In this document: positions 8,410-17,554 of the stretch, piece by piece
Position numbering within the stretch: the first letter of the stretch is position 1
How the letters are laid out: every line of letters begins with the position of its first letter
NCBI GenBank assembly: GCA_937902275.1
Contig: CALFNW010000104.1
Coordinates: forward strand, 1 to 51,344
DNA from: UBA4717 sp002404395
Lineage (GTDB): Bacteria; Bacillota; Clostridia; Oscillospirales; CAG-272
DNA: 51,344 nt
Reading direction: 5' to 3'
Translations under genes and position numbers: made by a program
Notes under the pieces: model-generated
The model's database searches: none
Told to the model about the DNA's origin: nothing
The model's input: only the letters and a program-made list of their open reading frames with translations

Positions 8410-9966
8410 GTGCCACAAGAAGCAATCATGATAATCATTACGGTCGTTGCGGCGATCTTCGCAGGGATAATCGGCTTTGTTTTCGGTAAGATCTATCGCA
8501 AAAAAGTAGCCGAAGCCGAAATAGGCTCTGCTGAAGAACAGGCAAAGCGTATCGTTGATGACGGATTTAAAGAAGCGGAGAATCTCAAAAAAGAAGCGCT
8601 TATTGAAGCTAAAGAAGAGATACTCAAGCAGAAAAACGAATCGGAACGCGAGATCAAAGAGCGCAGAGCCGAGCTTTCCAAGCAGGAGTCGAGAGCTTTA
8701 AAGCGTGAAGAAACGCTTGAGCGAAAGATCGAGAGCCTTGAAAAGAAAGAAGAGCTCTTAAACGCCAAGATCAAGTCAAACGAAGAAGCGCGCGCCGAGA
8801 TCGACAGACTTAAGGAAAGCGAGCTTGAAACGCTTGAAAAGCTTTCGGGCCTTACATCGGATCAGGCAAAAGCGGAAATTTTAGCAAGACTTGATGATGA
8901 GATCGCTCATGAAAAGGCAATGAGACTTGCTGAGTATGAGCAGGAATTCAAGGATGAAGCGGACGAAAAGGCAAAGAATATACTTGCACTTTCGATTCAG
9001 CGCTGTGCCGCGGATCTGGTTACCGAGGCAACTGTTTCGGTAGTAAATCTGCCGAATGACGAAATGAAGGGACGTATAATCGGTCGCGAGGGCAGAAACA
9101 TTCATGCGATCGAGGCGATGACGGGGGTTGACCTGATCATTGACGATACGCCCGAGGCAATTACTCTGTCAAGCTTTGACCCGATCAGACGGGAGGTTGC
9201 CCGTATAGCGCTTGAAAAGCTTATCGGTGACGGACGTATTCATCCGGCGCGTATTGAAGAAACGGTTGAACGTGCGCGCAGAGAGGTAGATTCGGTTATC
9301 AAGCAGGCAGGTGAGCAGGCTACATACGAGACCGGAATACACGGACTTGCTCCCGAGGTGATAAAGCTGCTCGGACGGCTGAAATTCCGTACCAGCTACG
9401 GTCAGAACGTACTCAATCATTCGATCGAGGTTTCGATACTCTCGGGAATGATCGCCGACGAACTCGGAGTGGACAGTATGCCGGCAAAGAGGGCGGGACT
9501 GCTTCACGATATCGGCAAATCGCTTACCCAGGAAATCGAAGGATCTCATGTTCAGCTCGGCGTGGATATTTGCAAGAAGTACAAGGAGCATGCAGATATT
9601 ATTCATGCGGTTGAGGCACATCACGGTGATGTCGAAGCTAAATCGATTACGGCGGTAATCGTGCAGGCGGCGGATGCAATTTCTGCGGCAAGACCCGGTG
9701 CGCGGCGTGAAGATCTTGAGAATTATATCAAACGTCTGCAGAAGCTTGAAGAAATTACCAACAGCTTCAGCGGTGTTGAAAAGTCATATGCAATTCAGGC
9801 GGGGCGTGAGATCCGCATAGCGGTCAAGCCCGATGAAGTCAATGACGAACAAATGGTTATAATCGCGCGTGATATTGTTAAGAAGATCGAGGGAGAACTT
9901 CAGTATCCCGGACAGATCAAGGTTCATCTTATACGCGAAAGCCGTGCAATTGATTACGCGAAGTAA
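8410..9966 (+). CDS. rny: Ribonuclease Y
   Basis: Membrane-anchored endoribonuclease that initiates mRNA decay. 518 aa in family order: N-terminal transmembrane helix (about residues 7-28), a long Glu/Lys-rich coiled coil (about 35-190), a KH domain with IIGREGRNIHAIEAMTG near 218, and an HD domain with HSIEVSILSG and LLHDIGKS near 340-370. The start is GTG at 8410: AGGAGG at 8397-8402 sits 7 nt before it, whereas the in-frame GTG at 8404 is too close to that site. Confidence 0.97.
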   Translation: MPQEAIMIIITVVAAIFAGIIGFVFGKIYRKKVAEAEIGSAEEQAKRIVDDGFKEAENLKKEALIEAKEEILKQKNESEREIKERRAELSKQESRALKREETLERKIESLEKKEELLNAKIKSNEEARAEIDRLKESELETLEKLSGLTSDQAKAEILARLDDEIAHEKAMRLAEYEQEFKDEADEKAKNILALSIQRCAADLVTEATVSVVNLPNDEMKGRIIGREGRNIHAIEAMTGVDLIIDDTPEAITLSSFDPIRREVARIALEKLIGDGRIHPARIEETVERARREVDSVIKQAGEQATYETGIHGLAPEVIKLLGRLKFRTSYGQNVLNHSIEVSILSGMIADELGVDSMPAKRAGLLHDIGKSLTQEIEGSHVQLGVDICKKYKEHADIIHAVEAHHGDVEAKSITAVIVQAADAISAARPGARREDLENYIKRLQKLEEITNSFSGVEKSYAIQAGREIRIAVKPDEVNDEQMVIIARDIVKKIEGELQYPGQIKVHLIRESRAIDYAK

Positions 9967-9973
9967 TGATCCC

Positions 9974-10137
9974 ACAAGGGAGTAAATATAGATATATAGA
10001 GAGAATCACGTAAACAACAGTGCGTTGAGCACTTAATATATATCAAATACGAAACTGTTCCTTGAAGGCGGTTTTCCGCTTCACGTGAATTTGCAAGGAG
10101 GTTGCCGCAGGCGTGCGATACGCTTGTCGGCAGCCTC
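9974..10137 (+). promoter_or_regulatory. Structured leader RNA candidate before the cation-efflux gene
   Basis: The 194-nt gap between rny and the CDF gene is full of pairings. AATCACGT (10004-10011) pairs with ACGTGAATT (10083-10091, one bulge) and closes a junction holding AACAGT/ACTGTT (10016-10021 with 10054-10059) and the hairpin GAAGGCGG-TTTT-CCGCTTC (10064-10082). A competing fold pairs CAAGGGA (9975-9981) with TTCCTTG (10058-10064) and GATATATA (9991-9998) with TATATATC (10037-10044). A strong 17-bp hairpin follows (10098-10137), then the ribosome binding site. This is a riboswitch-like layout, but I could not match it to a known class. GGGAGTA near 9978 only faintly recalls the yybP-ykoY (Mn2+) motif. 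Confidence 0.45.
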
Positions 10138-10144
10138 TTGTTAT
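10098..10144 (+). terminator. Hairpin terminator or attenuator before the CDF gene
   Basis: Stem 10098-10114 pairs with 10120-10137 (GAGGTTGCCG with CGGCAGCCTC, then CAGGCGT with ACGCTTG, two wobbles, one bulge), loop GCGAT. It is followed by only a weak T-rich run (CTTGTTAT). It could end the rny transcript or act as the expression platform of the leader. Confidence 0.5.
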
Positions 10145-10160
10145 AGAAAGGAAGTCGCTT

Positions 10161-11360
10161 ATGAATTTAAAGCTGCTAGGTATCTTTGTAAAGGGGCTTA
10201 ACGGAAGCGGAGAGCTTACGCCGGAGATAAGAAGAAACTGTGGAAAGGCAGCAGGTGTAATAGGGATCGTATCGAATCTGCTGCTTTCCGTTTTAAAGGT
10301 CGTGATCGGTATCGCCTGTCACAGCATAGCCATAACCGCCGATGCAGTCAATAATATATCGGACGCAGGTTCGTCGGTTATTACACTCATCGGATTCAAA
10401 ATGTCCGAAAAGCCTGCCGATGACAAACACCCGTACGGTCATGCAAGGATCGAATATCTTTCGGGATTTATTGTCTCGCTTGTAATTACGGCGCTCGGAG
10501 CGCAGTTTTTCAAGGATTCCGTCAAAGCGATAATATTGCCGTCGGATTCGGGATACAGTACCGCTTCGTTCATTGTGTTAGCTTTGGCGATAGGCATAAA
10601 ACTGTGGCAGGCAGGCTTTTACAAGGGCGTGGGGGGATACATTAAATCTCCGTCGCTTATTGCCACTGCCGCCGACAGCCGCAATGATGTATTCACGACT
10701 GCGGCGGTGTTGATCGGAGCGATAATTTCAAGACTTACAGACATTAATCTTGACGGTTGGCTCGGCTTGCTTGTGGCGGCATTTATTATATACTCGGGAA
10801 TCAGACTGATAATCGAAACTGCTGATCCGATACTCGGCGTTGCGCCGGATGAGCAGTTTGTCAAAGAGATCAGCGATAAGATCCTTTCGTACGACGGCAT
10901 ACTCGGTATCCATGATCTGATCATTCATAATTACGGTGAAGGAAAGTGTTTTGTCTCGGTTCACTGTGAGGTGTCCGCAGATGAAAATATCATGAAAAGT
11001 CATGATATCATTGACAATATTGAGTTTGACTTCTTAAGAGAGCGGAATATTCATTTGGTTATCCATATGGATCCGATCATTACAAATGACGTGCATATCA
11101 ATGCGCTGAGGGCGCAGACGATGGAAATAATCAACAGGGTTTCAAGTGAGCTTGAAATTGCAATGTCAATGCACGATTTCAGGGTCGTTGCGGGAGAAAC
11201 GCATACCAATCTTATATTTGACATACTGCTTCCCGGCTCGGCGCGCTCGGACACCGGACTAATTTGCGAGATGATAAAAAGTGAGCTTAAAAAGCTCTCA
11301 CCGACTTACAATGCGGTAATAAACGTGGATATCAACTATTCGACGATATCGGATAAATAG
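10161..11360 (+). CDS. Cation diffusion facilitator (CDF) family efflux transporter
   Basis: 399-aa divalent-metal/proton antiporter of the inner membrane. The transmembrane domain carries the metal-site signature HSIAITADAVNNISDAGSS (near residue 54) and DDKHPYGHARIEYLSG (near 88). A second pair is AADSRNDVFTTA (near 168). The C-terminal cytoplasmic ferredoxin-like domain starts at about 235 (EISDKILSYDGILGIHDL) and is longer than in E. coli FieF. The specific metal (Mn, Zn, Fe, Co) cannot be told from sequence alone. I chose ATG 10161 because AAAGGAAG lies just upstream; the longer frame from 10113 reads through a hairpin. A structured leader precedes it. Confidence 0.92.
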   Translation: MNLKLLGIFVKGLNGSGELTPEIRRNCGKAAGVIGIVSNLLLSVLKVVIGIACHSIAITADAVNNISDAGSSVITLIGFKMSEKPADDKHPYGHARIEYLSGFIVSLVITALGAQFFKDSVKAIILPSDSGYSTASFIVLALAIGIKLWQAGFYKGVGGYIKSPSLIATAADSRNDVFTTAAVLIGAIISRLTDINLDGWLGLLVAAFIIYSGIRLIIETADPILGVAPDEQFVKEISDKILSYDGILGIHDLIIHNYGEGKCFVSVHCEVSADENIMKSHDIIDNIEFDFLRERNIHLVIHMDPIITNDVHINALRAQTMEIINRVSSELEIAMSMHDFRVVAGETHTNLIFDILLPGSARSDTGLICEMIKSELKKLSPTYNAVINVDINYSTISDK

Positions 11361-11384
11361 CGGGAGCAATGGTCCGATGATGTT

Positions 11385-11441
11385 AAAAATTCCGAGAGCC
11401 GGCGCGGCATTATTTGCCTTGCCTTTACCCTCGGAATTTTT
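11385..11441 (+). terminator. Terminator after the CDF gene
   Basis: AAAAATTCCGAG (11385-11396) pairs with CTCGGAATTTTT (11430-11441), followed by T residues; the loop is about 33 nt. Confidence 0.75.
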
Positions 11442-11516
11442 TGTTCATAACGTATTATGCGGATTGTTTTGATACGGTATATGCGGTTCATGAAATCGTA
11501 TGTACTTATAAGCATC

Positions 11517-11554
11517 AAAAAGCTCAGCAGGTTTTGATACCTGCTGAGCTTTTG
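11517..11554. terminator. Bidirectional terminator between convergent genes
   Basis: Near-perfect palindrome AAAAGCTCAGCAGG / CCTGCTGAGCTTTT around an 8-nt loop. It lies just past the end of the minus-strand solute-binding gene and gives a T tract in both orientations. Confidence 0.85.
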
Positions 11555-11568
11555 CTTTGTAGTTTTGC

Positions 11569-13230
11569 TTATGCCATTGCGTTCGGGAAGAGGTTGAAGA
11601 ACCATTCGTTGTACTGATATGTCAAACCGTCCGGATCTTCAAAGGAAATATAGCGCGAAATCGTAGGATCGGCTTTAAGTTTTGCCGTAGCGTCCGTGAT
11701 CCATGCGTCAAACTGCGCATACGGTACCGCATCAAGCTCGGCAAAGTACTGTTTGCTTATTCTTGCGACCTGTTTCATAAGGTCTTCGTCAACGAGATCG
11801 TAGTAGTAGAAACCAAAGTAAGGATCATCAACGATCTTGAGGTTCTGCGCTTTGCAGTCTTCCCAAACTGTGGGCGAGGTACCCTCGGGCGGATATGCAA
11901 TAAACATATTGCCGGTCAGATTCAGGGGAGTGTCGTAATCGTTGTTGAGCTTAACCACAACGCCGTCGGCGTCCAGTCGGTAATGGGTGCCTTCAATACC
12001 GTATCCGAAGATATTACGAAGCTCGGAGTTGGTGTTAAGCGCACAGAGCACTTCCATAGAACGGGTTATGTTTTTGGTGTATGATGAAATTGCGAACATA
12101 TCGCTGTAAACCGAGTTGTCAACGTGCGGGTTCTGCAAAACAATAACTTCGTACTTATCCTTGTATGAATCCATCTCGGCGGCGTCGCCTCTCATGACCC
12201 CTACCGCAAACTCACCGGATTGCGCGGTGCTGTTTCCGAGATAGCCGAGAGATTGGTACTTTTTGAGCTGTCTGAGGTGGTCGACATAGTTGCTTGCGGT
12301 AAAGATAATTCTCGGGACACCGTAAGCATCAGCGCTCTTGTAAGCCGCAGCGGAAAGCATATTTCCGACAACCGACTTGGAACCGTCTGTGGTAAAATAC
12401 TGAACACCGATCGGGTCAAAGTCGCCGTAAACCGGAACTATACCGGGTTCGTTCGCTCCGACGTCCATGATGAACTCATCAGCCATAGAGAAAAGGGTTA
12501 TATCATCGGCATCGTAGTAATACTTGTCAAGCAGCTCTTTGTTGAGCAACATATATGTATACTCGCCGATAGGCTTGTTGTTGATTATTGCATATGTCAT
12601 TCCGTTAAGCTTGGAGGCACCGAGAATGTTGGGGTGAATGTATGTCTTCATGAGCTTTCCGGTCGAGTCAAGCTCGGCATCAAGTGCGGAAAGCCAACCG
12701 TTTGCCTGATATTCAACATAGGTATCATAATCCGGAATGTAGAAAATGTCAAGCTGTGCAGGTTCGACTTCCGGATAAATGACCTCAACCAGACCGAGCT
12801 CGTTTATCGAGGTCTCGTCCTCCGAATAGCTTTCGGAGACTTCCGAATCAACGCCCGATTTTTTGGAAAGCATCGCGATCGCTTTTTTGTGCTCGGCTTC
12901 CGCGTCTTCAAGATCCTTCTGATCCGCTATCTCGTCAAGTCTTGCTTCAAGCGCCGCTTTGTATTCGTCGGCGGTGAAAAGGTTAAGCTTGAGCGCGGTG
13001 TTGAATTCGGCTTTTGTGACGGCGCTCATCGCGTTTTCGACAAGTGCGACCGCCTCATCCGTTGTATTATCGCCCTTGACTCCCCAAAGCGTCAGCGTCA
13101 TGGCAGGCGAAGTGTTTTTGGTATCGTTAACCGAAATTGTATCAAGATCCTCGTTTTCTCCGCAGGCGGTACAGAAAGTACCGACAAGAAGAACGAGAGC
13201 AAACAGCAGACACTGCAATCTTCTTTTCAT
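11569..13230 (-). CDS. Extracellular solute-binding lipoprotein (ABC family 1-like), orphan
   Basis: 553 aa. The N-terminus is a lipoprotein signal (basic MKRR, hydrophobic core, Cys at the end of TFCTAC near residue 22) followed by an acidic/Ser-Thr linker. The body resembles sugar-type binding proteins: MTLTLWGVKG, then ADEYKAALEARLDEI, a segment LDIFYIPDYDTYVEYQANGW near 172, SKLNGMTYAI, and a C-terminal region with Trp/Tyr-rich YQYNEWFFNLFP. An acidic stretch of about 45 residues (roughly 105-150) interrupts the usual fold. No permease or ATPase gene is adjacent, so it is an orphan that must work with a transporter encoded elsewhere or act as a sensor. A consensus promoter precedes it. 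Confidence 0.85.
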   Translation of the reverse strand: MKRRLQCLLFALVLLVGTFCTACGENEDLDTISVNDTKNTSPAMTLTLWGVKGDNTTDEAVALVENAMSAVTKAEFNTALKLNLFTADEYKAALEARLDEIADQKDLEDAEAEHKKAIAMLSKKSGVDSEVSESYSEDETSINELGLVEVIYPEVEPAQLDIFYIPDYDTYVEYQANGWLSALDAELDSTGKLMKTYIHPNILGASKLNGMTYAIINNKPIGEYTYMLLNKELLDKYYYDADDITLFSMADEFIMDVGANEPGIVPVYGDFDPIGVQYFTTDGSKSVVGNMLSAAAYKSADAYGVPRIIFTASNYVDHLRQLKKYQSLGYLGNSTAQSGEFAVGVMRGDAAEMDSYKDKYEVIVLQNPHVDNSVYSDMFAISSYTKNITRSMEVLCALNTNSELRNIFGYGIEGTHYRLDADGVVVKLNNDYDTPLNLTGNMFIAYPPEGTSPTVWEDCKAQNLKIVDDPYFGFYYYDLVDEDLMKQVARISKQYFAELDAVPYAQFDAWITDATAKLKADPTISRYISFEDPDGLTYQYNEWFFNLFPNAMA

Positions 13231-13288
13231 ATTTTTTCAGATCCTCCGATCGGGCTATGTTGATATATACCCATATTATTACTGTATT

Positions 13289-13317
13289 ATTTTACAACAA
13301 AAAGAGGCTTATGTCAA
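13289..13317 (-). promoter_or_regulatory. Sigma-A promoter for the solute-binding lipoprotein
   Basis: On the minus strand TTGACA (13317-13312), 17-bp spacer, TAAAAT (13294-13289). It lies about 60 nt before the ATG. A further inverted repeat TGCGGTCA/TGACCGCA lies just upstream at about 13336-13364 and could be an operator. Confidence 0.85.
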
Positions 13318-13428
13318 GGACGAATTTCGTCAAAGTGCGGTCATTTTTGCGGCTTTTGACCGCATATCGGCAAACTGCTCAAAACGTCGGACGTAACTTT
13401 GGACAGTTTGACGTTTAAATCGTTGAAC

Positions 13429-13458
13429 TGCACAGAAATTTGCGTGAAAATTTGTGCA
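13429..13458 (-). terminator. Hairpin downstream of rpoD
   Basis: TGCACA(G)AAATTT and AAAATTTGTGCA form a stem with one bulge, 15 nt past the rpoD stop. No clear T run follows, so the terminator call is weak. Confidence 0.4.
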
Positions 13459-13472
13459 TTAAGCAGATGGAA

Positions 13473-14570
13473 TTATTCAAGAAAATCTTTAAGTTTTTTC
13501 GATCTGGTGGGGTGGCGCAGCTTACGGAGCGCTTTTGCTTCGATCTGACGGATGCGTTCACGCGTGATCTTGAATTCTTTTCCGACCTCTTCAAGAGTGC
13601 GCGTTCTGCCGTCTATGAGTCCGAAACGCAGCTTGAGCACCAGCGCTTCACGCGGGGTCAGCGTATCAAGCACACCTTGGATAGCTTCCTTGAGCAACGC
13701 GTGTGAGGCGGCTTCTGCCGGGGCCGGTGAATCATCGTCCTGAATAAAATCTCCGAGGTGGGTGTCTTCCTCCTCACCGACCGGGGTCTCAAGCGAAACC
13801 GGGTCCTGCGCGATCTTCATTATATCGCGCACCTTATCGGGCGTGGTATTCATGCGTTCCGCAATTTCTTCCGGAGTTGCCTCGTGCCCCAACTCCTGCA
13901 GGAGCTGTCTTGAGCAACGTGACACCTTGTGTATGGTCTCGACCATGTGTACCGGTATTCGTATGGTTCTCGCCTGATCGGCAATTGCACGCGTAATTGC
14001 CTGACGGATCCACCAGGTAGCATAAGTTGAAAATTTGTAACCCTTGCTGTAGTCGAACTTTTCCACGGCTTTCATAAGTCCGAGGTTGCCCTCCTGGATC
14101 AGGTCAAGGAAGAACATTCCCTTGCCGACGTAACGCTTTGCGATGCTGACCACAAGGCGCAGGTTGGCTTCGACAAGTTTGCTCTTTGCAGCTTCGTCGC
14201 CTTGAGCCATTTTGCAAGCCAACTCCTGTTCGGTGTCGGCGTCAAGCAGGGCGACCTTGCCGATCTCCTTGAGATACATACGCACCGGGTCGTCTATCGA
14301 CAGACCCTCTTGCACAAGCATCTTTTCCATATCCTCGGCGCTCTCGTACTGTTCGACATCTATTGCGACGTCGTCAAGATCGACCGGTTCCTCATCAAGA
14401 TAATTTATCTCAATGCCGTTGTTCTCAAGCTCCTCGTATATTTTGTCAATTGCTTCGATGTCAAGATTTTCGTCCGGGAATGCTTCGAGAATTTCACTGC
14501 TGGTAAGCGATCCCTTGGCTTTTCCTTTTTCGATCAGTGCCTGAATGTTGATTTCCTGATTATTTTCCAT
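13473..14570 (-). CDS. rpoD: Primary sigma factor SigA (RpoD)
   Basis: Housekeeping sigma factor that directs RNA polymerase to -35/-10 promoters. 365 aa, the usual clostridial size. An N-terminal acidic region 1.1-like domain comes first. Region 1.2 contains DDPVRMYLKEIG (near 95), and region 2 contains GMFFLDLIQEGNLGLMKAV and YKFSTYATWWIRQAI (near 150-190). Region 3 follows, and region 4.2 contains the helix-turn-helix TLEEVGKEFKITRERIRQIE before the C-terminal basic tail. It follows dnaG by 11 nt in the widely conserved dnaG-rpoD order. Confidence 0.98.
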   Translation of the reverse strand: MENNQEINIQALIEKGKAKGSLTSSEILEAFPDENLDIEAIDKIYEELENNGIEINYLDEEPVDLDDVAIDVEQYESAEDMEKMLVQEGLSIDDPVRMYLKEIGKVALLDADTEQELACKMAQGDEAAKSKLVEANLRLVVSIAKRYVGKGMFFLDLIQEGNLGLMKAVEKFDYSKGYKFSTYATWWIRQAITRAIADQARTIRIPVHMVETIHKVSRCSRQLLQELGHEATPEEIAERMNTTPDKVRDIMKIAQDPVSLETPVGEEEDTHLGDFIQDDDSPAPAEAASHALLKEAIQGVLDTLTPREALVLKLRFGLIDGRTRTLEEVGKEFKITRERIRQIEAKALRKLRHPTRSKKLKDFLE

Positions 14571-14581
14571 GTTTCCTCCGC

Positions 14582-16351
14582 TTATGTATCCTGTTTGTTA
14601 TTTCGCTTTCGGTTAATAATATTTTTTATGTCGGCGATGCTTTCGCCCGTCGTTGCCTCTGCTTTGAGCTTTGCTATGCTGTCTTCCATTATCGAGTCGC
14701 CGTTGCGGACGAGCTGCTCGCGGCGTATACGAAATTCTGTGATCCGCCCCATTTCCTCCGGGGTGAAATCTTCGCCGAGCGCGCCGATCTCAAAGTGTCC
14801 GTCAGGCTCTGAGTGTGCCATTATCGAAGCAAACACCCGCTTGCCGAAGTTTGTGAAAAAGTCGGATTCTGAAAGCTCAAGCTTGCCCGATTTGATTTTT
14901 GCAATGTATTCGGGCATATATAATAACAGTCCGAGAATGGTCTCTTCGGCGGAAGCCGCCGATTTGTTTTTGGTTATATCGGTGTTTATTCTGTCACCTA
15001 TCCCCGCAGAGCGCATATATATTGATCGATGCTCGTTCTTGGCAAGCTCGCGTTTGAGCCGACGCATTGTCCGCTCGGTATCGGCTTTAAGACTTTCCGT
15101 GCTGACTCCGAGCCGCTTGGCGGCGGCGGAGCAGGCAAGCTCGCGTTCTATATTTGAATAGATGCCGGCGAGCATTTCACATACCTCGTTTCCGGCTCTC
15201 AGCTTTTCGTCTGGCACGGCGAGATCGTATTTTTTTAAAATGTTGTCAAGTCTGAAATCAAAACGCGGAGTGCTCTTGTCAAGCAGCTCCTTGAATCTGA
15301 TGTGCCCGTCGTCGCCGTGACGGCGTATGAATTCGTCCGGGTCTTTTGCGCCGGTCACCCGCAAAACGCGCCCGTCTATGCCGACTTCCGAAAGCAGGGA
15401 GAGCGCTTTTGACGCCGCGCGTTGACCCGCTTCGTCGCTGTCGTATGAAACTATCACGTTTTTGGTGTATTTTGCCATTATTCTTGCCTGCTCGGGGGTA
15501 ATTGCCGTTCCGAGAGTGGCGATCGCGTTTTCAAATCCCGCCGAGTGAAGCGCGATAACGTCCATGTATCCCTCACAGAGGATGAGGCGTTCGGCAGCAT
15601 GGTTTTTGGCAAAATTCAATGCGAAAAGATTGCGGCTTTTTTTGAATACCGGAGTATCCGACGAGTTGAGATACTTCGGAACGGAATCGTCGAGCACACG
15701 ACCTCCGAAAGCGATAATGCTCCCCGAGGTGTCGATTATCGGAAACATCACTCTGTTTCTGAACATATCGAAGAGCCTTCCGTTTTTGCGGCTCCTGCCG
15801 CAGAGAAAGCCTGAGATAAGCTCTTCCTCCGAATATCCGAGGCCTGTCAGATGAGCGGTAAGCTCTCCGAAACCGTTCGGAGCATATCCGAGACCGAAGC
15901 GGCTGACTATCGCGGTGCTCAGACCCCGTTTCTTGAAAATGTATTCACGTGCCGCCGCCCCTTTTTCGGGATCCTTCAGTGCGCTGTGAAAGAATCTTGC
16001 CGCGTCCCGATTCATAGCAAGCAACCGTTCTCTGCTCGGACCGGTGCGTTCGGACTCAAAGCTCTGCGGCAGGGAAATGCCGGCGCGCTTTGCCAAAAAT
16101 TCAAGCGCTTCCACATAGCCGAGGTTTTCGGCGCGCATTATGAATGTGATCACGTCCCCGCCTGCGCCGCATCCGAAGCAATAAAAGCTGCGGGTGTTGT
16201 GAAATACGGTAAACGACGGAGTTTTTTCATTGTGGAACGGACAGAGTCCGTTGAAATTTGAACCGGCGCGTTTGAGCGTGACATAGGAGGATATTACTTC
16301 TTCGATATCATTACGGTATTTGATCTCTTCAATGATCTCGGGTGAAATCAA
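14582..16351 (-). CDS. dnaG: DNA primase
   Basis: Makes RNA primers for replication. 589 aa. The N-terminal CHC2 zinc finger is CPFHNEKTPSF...SFYCFGCGAGG (about residues 37-65). The catalytic core follows with a TOPRIM domain: LILCEGYMDVIAL near 255 and VIVSYDSDEAGQRA near 298. The C-terminal part (from about 440) corresponds to the helicase-binding domain. It lies between dgt and rpoD on one strand with short gaps, an arrangement that links DNA precursor control, priming and the main sigma factor in one transcript. Confidence 0.97.
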   Translation of the reverse strand: MISPEIIEEIKYRNDIEEVISSYVTLKRAGSNFNGLCPFHNEKTPSFTVFHNTRSFYCFGCGAGGDVITFIMRAENLGYVEALEFLAKRAGISLPQSFESERTGPSRERLLAMNRDAARFFHSALKDPEKGAAAREYIFKKRGLSTAIVSRFGLGYAPNGFGELTAHLTGLGYSEEELISGFLCGRSRKNGRLFDMFRNRVMFPIIDTSGSIIAFGGRVLDDSVPKYLNSSDTPVFKKSRNLFALNFAKNHAAERLILCEGYMDVIALHSAGFENAIATLGTAITPEQARIMAKYTKNVIVSYDSDEAGQRAASKALSLLSEVGIDGRVLRVTGAKDPDEFIRRHGDDGHIRFKELLDKSTPRFDFRLDNILKKYDLAVPDEKLRAGNEVCEMLAGIYSNIERELACSAAAKRLGVSTESLKADTERTMRRLKRELAKNEHRSIYMRSAGIGDRINTDITKNKSAASAEETILGLLLYMPEYIAKIKSGKLELSESDFFTNFGKRVFASIMAHSEPDGHFEIGALGEDFTPEEMGRITEFRIRREQLVRNGDSIMEDSIAKLKAEATTGESIADIKNIINRKRNNKQDT

Positions 16352-16378
16352 TATATCCCCTCCTTTGCGTCCGCTTTT

Positions 16379-17392
16379 TTATTTTCCGCCGACCCACACG
16401 TTCGGAATGAAGATCTCTTTGTATATTTCAATCGCGTGGCGGTCGGTCATTCCGGCTATGTAGTCGCATACGCAGCGTTCCACCGGTTCATTCGCGGTAT
16501 TTTTATAGAAGAATTCGGGCATTTTATCCGGATTTTTAACAAAGTATTCGTAAAGCCTGAAGATCAGATCGCGTGCTTTGCCGTCTTCCGATTTGACCTT
16601 CGGATTTGTATATATATTTTCAAATAAGAATTTTCGCAAAAGCTCTGTCGCTTTTGCTGTTTCTGGTTCCATTGAAATTTCGTTTTTGTCAAAGCTTGCC
16701 GAAATTACGCTCCTGACCATATTGTTTATACGCTCGCCGTGTCCGCGCCCGAGTATCTCGGTCAGCTCTTTCGGTATGTCGTCGACCGTAAGCACGCCTG
16801 CTCTGATAGAATCGTCGATATCATGATTGATATACGCTATACGGTCGGCGAATTTGACTATAACGCCTTCAAGCGTGGAAGCGAGGTTGTCGCCTTGGTG
16901 ATTCAGGATACCGTCTCTGACTTCATAGGTAAGATTCAAGCCGCGCCCGTTGTTTTCGAGAAATTCAACTACGCGGATACTTTGCTTGTAGTGTGCAAAA
17001 TCGGGCGAGAAACATTCGCGCAGAGCTGCTTCCCCGGTGTGGCCGAACGGAGTGTGTCCGAGGTCATGACCGAGTGCCGCCGCTTCGCAAAGATCCTCGT
17101 TCAGCAGCAGCGCGCGGCTGATTATGCGCGCGATCTGAGTTACTTCGAGCGTATGCGTAAGTCGGGTGCGGTAATGCTCCTCTATCGGCGAAAGAAAGAC
17201 CTGCGTTTTGTGCATCATTCTTCTGAAGGATTTGCAGTGAATAATGCGGTCGCGGTCGCGTTGAAATTCGGTTCTGATCGTGCAGGGCGTGTAGGGGTGG
17301 TCCCTGCCTTTTGTATTTACGGTCAGAAAGGCTTTGTCGGACAATGTTTCTTTTTCGCGCTCGAGAATAATATCACGGATGCATTTTTCCAA
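16379..17392 (-). CDS. dgt: dGTPase-like deoxynucleotide triphosphohydrolase (HD domain)
   Basis: HD-domain protein of 337 aa in the dGTPase-like family, which releases tripolyphosphate from deoxynucleoside triphosphates. The metal-binding histidines and aspartates are in TRLTHTLEVTQIAR (near 80) and LGHDLGHTPFGHTGE (near 110). The N-terminal CKSFRRMMHKTQVF motif is typical. The start is TTG at 17392, with AAGGAG 8 nt upstream on the minus strand. In many Clostridia this short form lies directly upstream of dnaG, as here, 27 nt apart. Confidence 0.94.
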   Translation of the reverse strand: MEKCIRDIILEREKETLSDKAFLTVNTKGRDHPYTPCTIRTEFQRDRDRIIHCKSFRRMMHKTQVFLSPIEEHYRTRLTHTLEVTQIARIISRALLLNEDLCEAAALGHDLGHTPFGHTGEAALRECFSPDFAHYKQSIRVVEFLENNGRGLNLTYEVRDGILNHQGDNLASTLEGVIVKFADRIAYINHDIDDSIRAGVLTVDDIPKELTEILGRGHGERINNMVRSVISASFDKNEISMEPETAKATELLRKFLFENIYTNPKVKSEDGKARDLIFRLYEYFVKNPDKMPEFFYKNTANEPVERCVCDYIAGMTDRHAIEIYKEIFIPNVWVGGK

Positions 17393-17554
17393 TGTAAACG
17401 CTCCTTTGCGATGTAATTATCGGTTCGTGCGTTTGCAGTGTGCAGTTTGCACGTATCAAATATGTTGGCGTGGCTTTATCATACTGCTTGCCCTTTACAT
17501 ATAATATACGCGGAAAATGGCGAAAACACTTTGCATTTTTGAATTATCGCAAAA

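Noticed and set aside
9974..10091. NiCo (czcD) or yybP-ykoY riboswitch as a firm call
   Set aside because: Conserved bases of these classes were not found, apart from GGGAGTA; kept only as an unidentified structured leader.
12220..13263. 347-aa plus-strand frame opposite the solute-binding gene
   Set aside because: It is antisense to a clear lipoprotein gene, has no recognisable domain and no ribosome binding site; a frame shadow.
14202..15161. 319-aa plus-strand frame spanning the rpoD-dnaG junction
   Set aside because: It runs antisense through two conserved genes and shows no domain; a frame shadow.
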